From Amoebophrya sp. A120 (taxonomy: Eukaryota > Sar > Dinophyceae > Syndiniales > Amoebophryaceae): a stretch of 64,000 nucleotides of DNA. The position numbers were made by a program, and so were the translations under genes. Positions 10,922-20,212 of the stretch are shown in pieces; position 1 is the stretch's first letter, and each line of letters starts with the position of its first letter. The notes beneath the pieces are model-generated. The model was given only the letters and a program-made list of their open reading frames with translations. It was not told the origin of the DNA and ran no database searches. The stretch lies in NCBI GenBank assembly GCA_905178155.1, contig CAJINV010000004.1:876629-940628 (forward strand). Reading direction: 5' to 3'.

Positions 10922-11366
10922 TCAAGTACGGATGACACAGGTGTGAAACCCCGACCCTCCGATGCTTCCGTTGCAGCCGTTCCCTTCAAAGCCAATCCGG
11001 CAGCACATCCCCCCGGTGCCGCACGCGGCGCAGGGACCGTTTTCGTGGTCGCATATCCTGTGCAAAAGTATCGCACTCGTGCTAATTGCCTTTATGCATT
11101 ACAAATTCAATTTTTCATGCTGAGAAAATTTGCAATGCAGTTTGTACTAGTTCGATGCTTTTGCAATGCATATCACAGTGGTTCCAACAATCGTCCTCGC
11201 CGGGCTGGAGAACTATGGCTTCACCGCCCTCACCGCCGCCGCCCATGTTCCCGAAAATATTGCAGGCGTCGCCCCGACTGCTCCGGGTTCTGGTGAGGGC
11301 GGAAACAGATGAAGCACGATAGAGTATCGTCACCGTGAGGACCATGGCGCTCAGCATTTGTGCCAT
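10922..11366 (-). CDS. Small secreted Cys-rich protein
   Basis: After removal of the introner at 11054-11172 this encodes 106 residues. It opens with a signal-peptide-like stretch, MAQMLSAMVLTVTILYRASS, cleaved perhaps after VSA. The mature part ends in a compact Cys cluster, WNHCDHENGPC then ACGTGGMCCRIGFEGNG, followed by C and HTCV before the stop. The spacing suggests a disulphide-rich, EGF-like or knottin-like module. The Cys block lies on the far side of the introner from the signal peptide, so the protein exists only if the introner is spliced. It sits 133 bases upstream of the carboxylesterase ATG on the same strand. Function unknown; a secreted effector is possible but only inference. 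Confidence 0.7.
11054..11172 (-). mobile_element. Introner element, family A, Cys-rich gene
   Basis: 119 bp, the shortest copy. Ends TATCCTGTGCAAAAGTATCG and the complement of TATGCATTGCAAAAGC. Flanks TCGCA (11049-11053) and TCACA (11173-11177), one transition apart, so the duplication has begun to decay. Excision gives NHCDHENG in frame. Confidence 0.92.
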
Positions 11367-12599
11367 TTGTAGTCCTCTCTTGCATTTTTTTGCTCGCAAG
11401 ATCATCTTCGGTAGCTGCGATGACCAGGTGCGGAAAACGCCACCTGCACCAGGCAAAAATGACATGGATCTTGTGTGTTTGTTGTAACTCGGAAAGAGAG
11501 AGAGAGAGAGATAACCTATATAGCAGATCAGATCAGATCAGAGTGGCGACGCGCACGCAACCACCGGCGGCAGGGACGACCATAAGGGTCAGGCGACTCC
11601 CCTTTTTTCGAGGGGTAGAAGAGGGCCAAACCCGCACGCAAAACTTCGGCGGGCCTAGATCGATCAAAGAAAGCTCTTGTGCGTGAACGCTACAAAAAGC
11701 CAAAATTAATCGAAATAGGTCTTGTAATGAATAGCCTTCAAAGACCCGACGTCCTTATGTTCTCATGTTATTTAGCTCCCGACGGTGATCGCAGCACCAG
11801 GAGCCCACACGAACTTGAAGAGTAGCGCGCGGCTAGCAGAGCAGAGAAGGCGCGAATCGCCGACCTTCCACAAGCGGAGGCCAAACTGTAAAATGTTTTT
11901 TCCAAGCAGAGCTGTAGCGAGCGCAATAGCGCTGAGGAACAGGTAAGCTAGACAGGACAATAGCAAGCTAGACAGGACTAGTAAACAACGCACGCCACAC
12001 AGTAGAACGAAGGCCTTGTATCCGCTCTCCCGCTATCGTGATGTCGTTTCCACCTCGCAACGCCTTTCTGTGGTCCGTCTGATCTACCCGCGGATTATGC
12101 GGAGGCGTTACCCTCGTCGAAGGCTTTCGTGGGTGAATCCGGGACAGTTTTGGTAGTCAGTTCGTCAAGGTCAAACCGGAAGGCGTAGGGATGGTTTACC
12201 TGTGGCCTTGTAGCACCGCTGCTGTCTTGAGCGTACCGCTCTTGGCGCGCACGTAAAAATCAAGACTTAGGCTTAAAGCGGGCTATTGTTTGAATGAACC
12301 TGAAAAGCTGAACAAAAGACGACAGGTCCCCGCAGGTGCTCTTCCACGCTACCTGCTGGCGAACCGAACTAAGGAAAACCCCTCCTCAGACTAGCCATCG
12401 TAAGCCGAGCGGATCCCCTGCGACGGCTCGACGCGGCTATTTTAGCGCGTAAGCCTTATGGGCTTAGACGTCTTGAGCTTTTTGTATACTTTCGTGGCAC
12501 TTTTATCTAAGCACTTCTATCTAAGCTCGTTGCTCTAGGAAGGGCTTAGCGGGTGAGCGACAGCTGCGTTTTATGTATACTGTTCTCCCCTGATGCCCT
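11367..12599. other. Non-coding stretch with two microsatellites
   Basis: A (GA)n run at about 11492-11511 is followed by four GATCA-type units at 11524-11541. A direct repeat of GCTAGACAGGAC lies near 11950-11975. The part above about 12000 lacks long frames and could belong to the 3' untranslated region of the adjacent LINE. No gene is supported. Confidence 0.5.
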
Positions 12600-15223
12600 C
12601 CGCGCTTTGCGCTCGCGATCGAGCTCAGTAGGGACAGTCTTCGCGTTCTTCGTCCTTCTTAACTATGCACTGCAGCTCGGTGCCTGTAGCTAAATTTCAG
12701 CCTCAACACACGCCTCAACATCATCTCACTTTTCCCCCGATCTTCCTGGTGCTGCTCCTTTATCCCCACCTCCCACTTGGCGCACCCACGGTGCCTGACT
12801 TCCGGCTCCGGAGAGCCCAGGGGACGCACTGTGTGTGGTTCCGCTCCTCCCGCACTAACGCCCCACACTTGCCCTGCCGCCTGAGGTATCTCTTGCCACC
12901 ATGGCCAGACTGTGGGGGGGAGGGTGGGGATTTCTGCAGCGCCTCGTGGTGCTGCCCTGCGGTTTGGCTCGGTGGCAAAATTGCGCATGAGAAGACAGGC
13001 TCTGGGGGTGGTCGGGGCTGTGGTTTTTTCGTCTGGTGTTTGGCGCCGCGCCAATCAACAGAAGGGAAGAAGCTGCACGGTGCCGCTTTTTCTGCTGTTT
13101 CTCATGCTGCTGACGCTGTCGAGCTACAGATCGCCGATCCACTTCGCAATTTTTTCTAGGTCTCGCTCGTGCACTTTCGTCTGTGCTTTTTCGGGTTGCC
13201 ACTCCAAGACCTCCTGGAACTCCGCCGCGTTGAACTTCTCCTGCCCCGCCCGTATCGCGTTCGCTAGCCCCGTGGGAAGAATTCCCGCGCACTGTCTCGA
13301 GGCGGCTTCGTAGTAGTTGAGAATGTTCTTCACGTTTTTCGGCTCTTTTAAATAACTTGTGCGAGATTCGCACGACTTTTGTCGTGGCCAGCCTAGATGT
13401 TCTTTTCGCAATTGCACTAAGTGCACATCTTCGCACTCATACAAAACGTGGTCAGTGCTTGGGGTCACTTTTTTCGCGCAGATCGGACAACTCATGTAAC
13501 TGCTTGAAGGGTTCCTGGCGTCGTGTACAGTCTTTCCCATGCCAAGCTGCCCCTGGTTTCCCACCCCTAACCATACTAGACACATTGCGTTATCTATGAA
13601 GCGAGGGCGTTTTTCGTGACTTTGGTACTGCCCTAGCTCTTCGGACCTGCGTAGTAAGGCGGGGTGGGTGCTGCTGTATCCCCTTGGGCAGCTGTACACT
13701 ATCTGACTGACTATCTTCCGCAGAAGCTTTTCGGTGATGACTTTTTCAAAGGTTTTGCGTCCCTGTGACGAGTCTCCTACGTGCTTCAGGCCTCTTGTTG
13801 CCATTGCGTCTGCAAAGTCGTTAAAATAGCACCCTAAGTGCGACGGGCACCAGTTAAGGATGATCTCAACCCCCGGAGCCGATGCTTGTTCAAGACGTTC
13901 CAGGGCCTTCACGATGTCAATCGCCATGACGTTGGATTTGTCGCGCAGTGCTTCTATCGCCATCACCAGTCCGTTGGAATCGATGTAGAAGACGTGTCTT
14001 CTTATTGATTTTAGTATTGCTGCTGGTATTTTTTCTAGTATTTCGTTGATCTGATGCATCAAACCGAAGCACTCGCCGTCGAAAGAATCCGGGTTTATCT
14101 CTAGTTCGAAGTGGATCTTCGACTCCACTCCGCAGAAGCTGGCCACTACTGGCGCGGGCCGTGGCGCCGTCGGGAGAACCTTGCGCCAGGTTGCTCCTCC
14201 ACCGCTTCCTCTGTCGCCTTTCGCCCCTCCGTCGGTGAAGGTGGCCATCGTGTCGGCTCTAGTCAGGTGTCGCCGGGCTTCCTTCTCTATCAAACGCGAG
14301 ATCATTCGCCGCGTGTTGTTTTTCAGTTTGTGCTTCTTGATTTCGGCAGGGTCACGAAGACGGAATCTACTTGCAATTTTACTCATTGGGAAGACGTGGA
14401 TCTTGTTCACCCCCTTCCAGAACTGCCTGCCTACCTGCAGGCTAGCCGCGCTTGCCGCTATTGGTTGAAATTCTTGATTTAGTGCTATTCTGTTCATTCG
14501 ATTCGTCCATGCTTCGTCGCAATGCGCCCATAGCGGATTGTCTTTTAGTACTGTTGCTGCTACGGGGTCGCGGAGCGAGGAGATTCGCTCTGCGCTCGGG
14601 ATGTCGTCGGGGGGGAAGTCGTCGCCATCTCCTGCTGCGTTCTGCGAAGCCGCACCGGACGACTGCGAGGCAGCTACCGGCGGGGCCTGAACCTGTGAAG
14701 GGGGGCGGGGCTGAGTGCCTGCTGCACTCTCTACTTCTTTGCTTGGCCTGAAATCGGGCACCTCTTCCTCCTCCTGGTGGAAGGGCCAGATTCCGAGCGC
14801 GGCCCCCTTGTAGAAAGTCATTAATGCCTCTACTAGCAGACTGTCCACCGGGTGCGGCAGCCCTGTGGCATTGTACATGACCGAATTGCTGCAGTGCTTT
14901 GGAATGCCTAGCTTCTGTTTTATTTTTGTTGCAAACTCTTTCGCGATTTCCTTCTTTGCTGTCTGTGTGAAATACGGAAATGTCACTACGGAAACCGATG
15001 TCACTGCTGGGAATGCAAAAGATTCGATGAGCATCTTGATTTGTTTCTTGCTCCAACCTTTTTCGGTTTGTAAAAATGCAAACTCCTTTCCGACTTTTTT
15101 CAAAACCTGCTCTGCCTGGGAGTTGAAAGAGTACGTCCCGTCGTACGTTACTCCGAGACTCTTCCCAACCCCGGAAAGAAGTAGTGGCCGCTCGAGCGGT
15201 GCAGATGCTGAAGATTCATGTAG
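12600..15223 (-). mobile_element. 5'-truncated non-LTR retrotransposon (LINE)
   Basis: The element is recognised by its reading frame at 13124-15223. It begins abruptly inside the reverse transcriptase thumb region, at an in-frame stop (15224-15226), so the 5' part including the RT catalytic core is missing, as is usual for LINE insertions. The 3' boundary is not visible; 12600 is a guess and the untranslated tail may reach further left. It has the same orientation as all neighbouring genes. Confidence 0.8.
13124..15223 (-). pseudogene. LINE polyprotein fragment: RT C-terminus, RNase H, zinc knuckle
   Basis: About 699 open codons with no ATG near the 5' end. The start shows the LINE thumb signature SGVGKSLGVTYDGTYSFNS. 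An RNase HI domain follows with all four acidic positions present: TDGG (near codon 328), DGECFG (384), YIDSNG (413) and NDFADA (470). A Cys/His cluster, CPICAKKVTPSTDHVLYEC, lies near codon 580-597. No frameshift interrupts the frame, suggesting a fairly recent insertion, but it cannot move autonomously because the RT active site and ORF1 are absent. Confidence 0.9.
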
Positions 15224-15475
15224 TTACATTGCAATTTCTTACGATTTCTTCCAATTCAATTCGATTTACAAATTACGTGAAGCAGTAATTTCTTCGTAGA
15301 AGTACTTGGTTGCCATGCGAAGGATTCTTTCGTTACCAATTGTTTTCGTCCAACTAGAGCCCGGTGGTCGAGACATTAGATATCATCGACTAATCCGTTT
15401 ACATACATGCTACCACCTAGCACGCAGAGTATAGGATGAGGATGATCGTCGGGTAGATCGGCAGCTGACCATCAA

Positions 15476-15871
15476 TCAACAGCCTGCTCTGCAAATGCAA
15501 CGATAAAATTGAAAGTAAGCTGCTCGCCCCACGTCAGAGCAAAGCTCATTAGAACTACTACGCTCGAAAAGTTCTTCTACATAGACCGTGATCGAGTCCA
15601 AGTGAACAATGGGAGGAGCTCCTTCCACAGATACTAGACAAAAAAGCGCGGCGGACCAAAAAGAAAAGCCTTGGATCACCTTCGCGGAGTGGTCTTCACT
15701 TACTGCATAACGCTTCGCAGGGGCAGGCAAAACGCTGCTGCAGCTGCACTTGCTACAGAAACATATACGAGCGCTGGCTATGATCGTGTTTGACTGACTT
15801 GCAGCCACGAGCTGCAGTGTGATGTAAAGCGACACAAGTGACCAATTGCGATGAGGGATCTTCAGCTTCAC
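15476..15871 (-). CDS. Possible small secreted protein
   Basis: 131 codons from ATG 15871. Residues 1-27 look like a signal peptide (basic start, then SLVSLYITLQLVAASQS). The rest contains about nine Cys, with a local CFCSKCSCS cluster and a C-terminal CICRAGC. No family is recognised. It has the same strand as the neighbours but no conserved domain, so a chance frame is possible. Confidence 0.33.
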   Translation of the reverse strand: MKLKIPHRNWSLVSLYITLQLVAASQSNTIIASARICFCSKCSCSSVLPAPAKRYAVSEDHSAKVIQGFSFWSAALFCLVSVEGAPPIVHLDSITVYVEELFERSSSNELCSDVGRAAYFQFYRCICRAGC

Positions 15872-16754
15872 GCCGATGTGGAACTAAAAGACGAGGACAA
15901 TCACAATTCGATAAAAATACACATTATTCGATAGTAGATTGATAGTTGGAGGTGGACAATATCAACAACCACGACACCGTCAACGTCAAGAAACGGAATG
16001 ATCCTGCTTCTGAAAGCGCTGTTGCACTGCCGACGATGAAAAGAATACTCGTGTTGTGACTGCTCCTCGTCGTCAGAACTACCGCTCCATTGCTTCATGC
16101 ACCATCCTGATTTTCACCATTGATTCGTCAGAATTCAAAAGACTCTGCAATGTCGTGTGACGACAGAAATTAGCGAACGATGCTGGTGTCCAGTCGATAT
16201 ATTTGCAAAAAAGTAGTGCTGTAGTCCTTCACCACTCGTAAAGCATCAGGTGTAATATTAGCAGTGGATAAAGAAGTTGTGCCATCTTCATTGATTATTT
16301 GGTAAGCAGGCACTTTGCTCATGATTCCAAGCCGCCTGAAAATCGGTCAAAATTATCCACCTGGACGACGAAGAGGATGATGCTCGTTGTGATTTCGTAC
16401 TGAAAGCACGCACTATCTTCTGCCGCCATGTAGTAGGCCTAACACTTGGACTAAGTTGAAGATCAGGAGCACCATCGGGCCTACTTACTACTTGCATCGA
16501 TCGTCCACCATTAATCATTTGACTCGCTTGTTGCATCCTCAGGCGTGTTCGAAAAGGCCCTCAGAGAAGTAGGCAAATGCAGCAAATCATGCTGACGATT
16601 CTTCAAAAATTGTATTTCTGAAAATAAGCTTTCATTTTCTAGGGGTACCTGCAGATCATAGAGCAGATACAGAACTCATAATTCTTGTGATACATCTGAT
16701 AATATAAATATATCATGATGTAGTTGTTCTTCTTCTTATCACCGTCAACACCGT
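15872..16754. other. No confident gene
   Basis: Short minus-strand frames at 15901-16098 and 16288-16536 have unbiased composition. Several GT...AG pairs could be drawn but none gives a recognisable protein. Confidence 0.5.
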
Positions 16755-17388
16755 CTACTTCTCGTCCTCCTTGTTAAACATGAAGGTCAGCCCGGACTTC
16801 CCGCAATGGTAGCGGTTGTGATGCATCGCCATGAAGACGCCTGCTCCGCAGATCGGGCTCTCCTTACGCAACCGGGTCACTTTGTTGTTGGCGTCGACCT
16901 GTCGACGTGTTTCGTATTGGTCATTATTTTATAATTCGCAAGTGCGGACGAGATCATACGAGCTAGTTGTGACATTTCATCTTTATCGATATTTCTGAAA
17001 ATAAATAAGTTTTGGAGGACTGAGGAATCCGAATGCTGGTGTTCATCTTCACGTTGTACTTTACCTTGTAGTATTTCAACACTGCGAGCTTGACTTTCTT
17101 GTGCTTGTGCTTGATCTTCTTCGGCTTGGTGTACTGCTTCTTCTTGCGCTTCTTCCCCGCGCCGAGCAGGTCGACATTCACGTCGACCGTGCACTCCTCT
17201 TGCAGCACCTCCCCGACGAAAGCGTCTTCCGGGATGTCCTTGCCCCCATAGGACAAGTGGAAATTATTTTCCTGCTCTTTTTCCACGACGTCCAGAGTGG
17301 CCAGCAGTTCCCCAACCGTGGCCTTCTCATCGACGCAACGCACCTGCGAGGCGCCGTCGACGCCACGCACGAAGATCTGCATCGGCAT
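16755..17388 (-). CDS. RPS27A: Ubiquitin-like/ribosomal protein eS31 (RPS27A) fusion
   Basis: Two exons (17388-17065 and 16898-16755) separated by a canonical GT-AG intron of 166 bases; 155 residues, the usual length. Residues 1-78 are a strongly diverged ubiquitin fold ([12 protein letters not shown]...). The ribosomal part follows, [20 protein letters not shown] then LAVLKYYKV, and after the intron [13 protein letters not shown] to FNKEDEK. The ubiquitin C-terminal Gly-Gly is replaced (LLGAG where LRGGA is usual), so ordinary processing by deubiquitinases is doubtful. The zinc ribbon has lost two of four Cys: [11 protein letters not shown] lacks the first and HCGKSG lacks the last. The context CCACCATG supports ATG 17388; the second Met, two codons on, matches canonical ubiquitin Met1. 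Confidence 0.96.
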
Positions 17389-18351
17389 GGTGGATGCACT
17401 CCGAATGCAAGGCTACTTTTTCTTCTGTTCACCCGAAGTTGTGAAAATTCTACTAGTTCCAAAACAAGTAAACGCTAATTAAGTAAGGGTCGATGAAAGC
17501 AATGGTTTTGATTACGAATCGAGAAGAGGACACCACAATCTTGAACGTCAACCAAATTATTGGCTGACTGGCCTGCAAGACAAAGGAAGGAGGATTACTG
17601 TACGTAAACAACACACAACAACATCTACCGCCAGCCTCCGTGCATGCTGAAGAAAAAGAAAGAGCACTACAGGTACAGACAAGAAGATCTTCGTTGGAAG
17701 CACCAATACGTTGCGATCGGTTTTTGACCTTCTTGTTCTTAAGAATAAGGCTTTCCGTTTGTTGCCACTATGATGAGATCTACTCCTCCTTCAATAGAAC
17801 AAGGACGAGAAATACAACGCCGCTTAGTATTATCGTTTTCATCGTCCGATAATATCTTTATCTGCGTGCTCGACGCTCCTGCTGAAATCGGGAAGAGAAT
17901 GTTGAGGCAGGTGTTTGTTGACGTGTTCATCTTCCTAGCGGGCAAAAAATTAGTCTGTTGCTAGCAGCACGACGTTTTGATGAAGATCATGTTGTAGTGA
18001 TTGAGGTGACGAGAGCAGCAACACCAACAGATACGTTCCGCTATATGAGATCCTTTTTTTTCGACAAGTGAATGGGGGAATCGCAGCAATCGAAAATGAT
18101 GATGTGTAAAATGAACACCACTTGCCGTGTGTACCACCGCGACAAGACAACAGAGCAGCTCAGGTCGTCGCCAGATTCGGGCGCATGGGTTCATTATATT
18201 TTTATTTTTTTGTTTCCTTCTTGCAGAATAACTTCCAGGACGATATCATCACAGTGCAGTAGCGTTTGATGAAGACCAACACATGATAGCGTTAGTTTGA
18301 GTTTGGAGATGTGCAGCAGCAGCTTCAGCTCATCTTCATTTGAATAGCAGC
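17389..18351. other. No supported gene
   Basis: Only short frames of random composition on both strands. No repeat or RNA gene was recognised. Confidence 0.5.
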
Positions 18352-19083
18352 CTACCAATTATCCGGATCCAGTAAATCGCAGACCCGCCAGTCCTCGTAA
18401 TCCCGCTCCTGTCCGCCCGACCCGGGTTTCACCGCCGGCAAATATCTCCTTATGATGAACGGAATTTTGCCCTGCTCCAATTCCAGTTCCGCGATGCGCT
18501 CCGGATCGCAGCCTTCCAACGACGACGCGTTCAACTGGTAAAGTTTCGGGTCGATCAAAATTTTCGAGTTCAAGGTAATCTGGTTGACCCGCGCCGCCAG
18601 CACCCGTGTCTTCTCGTATTTGGTCAAGTACGGACTGGTCAGATTCCGTCGCCGCCGCGGGTTTAGGTAGTCGCGGCTCTCGACAAAGTCCTTGCCGGGG
18701 TTGTTTTCCACAAAGACGTCGCATTTCTTGTTCCACTCCGCGGTCGTGATCCACTCGGACCGCTTGCTGCCCGGGTGCGCGGAAAGGGCAGAATCAATGT
18801 TCCGCTCGATGGCTCGGTCGGAGTCGGAATCCGTCGGGGCGTCGGAGTTATCGGCCTTGTGGTGCTTCTTCGTTTTTTTGATCTTCTTCGCTTTTTTAGC
18901 GGGGGCGGCACTTGAACTTGTGGTGTTTTGGTTGTTACTCGATGTTTGATTTTCCATGTCCACATCGCCGTCTACGTCGAGGTTCTTGTCTTCCTTTTTG
19001 CTCTTCTTTGCTTTTTTCTCCTTCTCCGGCTTTGGGCGGGAGGTATCTATTTCATCGCGGGGAGCGACGTCGGATTGTCCCAT
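18352..19083 (-). CDS. RPB6: RNA polymerase subunit RPB6 (shared by Pol I, II, III)
   Basis: 243 residues from ATG 19083, single exon. The C-terminal 110 residues match RPB6/omega: SPYLTKYEKTRVLAARVNQI, then DPERIAELELEQGKIPFIIR and RRYLP...YEDWRVCDLL. The N-terminal 110 residues are a low-complexity, Lys- and Asp-rich extension with nuclear-localisation-like clusters (KKAKKIKKTKKHHK), longer than in yeast or human. A longer frame begins at ATG 19137, but a polypyrimidine tract ending in CCGCAG lies just before 19083, suggesting that the mRNA begins after it (possible trans-splice acceptor). Role: assembly and clamp stability of all three nuclear RNA polymerases. Confidence 0.95.
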   Translation of the reverse strand: MGQSDVAPRDEIDTSRPKPEKEKKAKKSKKEDKNLDVDGDVDMENQTSSNNQNTTSSSAAPAKKAKKIKKTKKHHKADNSDAPTDSDSDRAIERNIDSALSAHPGSKRSEWITTAEWNKKCDVFVENNPGKDFVESRDYLNPRRRRNLTSPYLTKYEKTRVLAARVNQITLNSKILIDPKLYQLNASSLEGCDPERIAELELEQGKIPFIIRRYLPAVKPGSGGQERDYEDWRVCDLLDPDNW

Positions 19084-19088
19084 TTTTA

Positions 19089-19115
19089 CTGCGGTATCAA
19101 AGGAACAAAAGGAGG
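19089..19115 (-). promoter_or_regulatory. Candidate trans-splice acceptor of RPB6
   Basis: On the minus strand a pyrimidine-rich run (CCCTCCTTTTGTTCCTTT) ends in CCGCAG five bases before the ATG at 19083. Dinoflagellates add a spliced leader at such sites; whether this organism does so here is inference. Confidence 0.35.
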
Positions 19116-20212
19116 GCGTGATTTCTGGAAGGTTCAATGATTGTAATTTACTTACTTCTTAATCTTATATCAGTGAACTAGCAAGCTCAAGATCCAGCAT
19201 GAAGACAAGCTTTTCAACCTTAAAGAAATGTGTCGATAAAATTCTTTGTCTCTCTCTGAATAACCTTCCTCTTGCAAAATCCTCGTCCTGGTGGTGGTGT
19301 GCGTTTAGGTCTTATGTCAACCACACAAAACACTAAGAACATTGTCGAGAGCAAGCTCCGTGCGATCAAATTTCTCGGATTTATTGGGAGGACCAAGATT
19401 TGGATCTATACGTACAAAATGGATGGAGTTTTTGGTGGGATCAGGTGGATCAGACTTTTGCACTTTTCTTTTGATTTCTTCCACACTTGCAATCACTGCT
19501 TTGAACTACATGCAGTTTCGAGTCTGTCACAAGGATCTCATGTGAACACGTTCGGATTGGGATCTCAGCCGTGGTTTTCTTCCGTGATGATCTAGTTGAA
19601 CTTTTTGTGGATCGAAACAAACCAGAGCCTAAGATTTAAACTCTCTCAAACTCAATCCTATCGAAAACTCATGAAGAGTGAACTGGAACATCAAACATAC
19701 ACATACATAGTGATCTTTATACGATTTCGCTGTCCATGCCGTCGCCAAACGACGTTGCGCGGCCTTAGCGGTAAAAGTAAGTAGTGACGAGCACAACAAG
19801 ACGAGACTTTACATAGCAACGTCATGGCCCTGCGGCCTACACGGGTACAACGTCTAGTAGCAAGTGAAAGTATTCAGCGCAGTTCCATTTTGTGGGCGGA
19901 GCTTTGTTCATGTTCGTTTCTGGTCTTGATCACTACCTGTAACTACAGACGTTGACACTCACAGTTTCAAATATTTCTCAAGATCTTCAAGAATTACTTC
20001 AGCCATCATGCACGATCTCCAGTTCATTGCAGAATCACAGAAACCCAAAATCGCAGAAGTACAGTCCCACCGCTTGATCCACAATTGGTGCACGTGCGTG
20101 TCCCACTCGAGGACGCCCTACTTGGTGTAGGAGCGGCGTCACGCCTCCTTTGTGCGAAAGGAAGAGGGCGAACAAGCTTGCAATTGTCGCCACGTCGCGG
20201 CCAGGAATTCGT
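19116..20212. other. No supported gene
   Basis: Short frames only. AT-rich, without an evident repeat. Confidence 0.5.
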
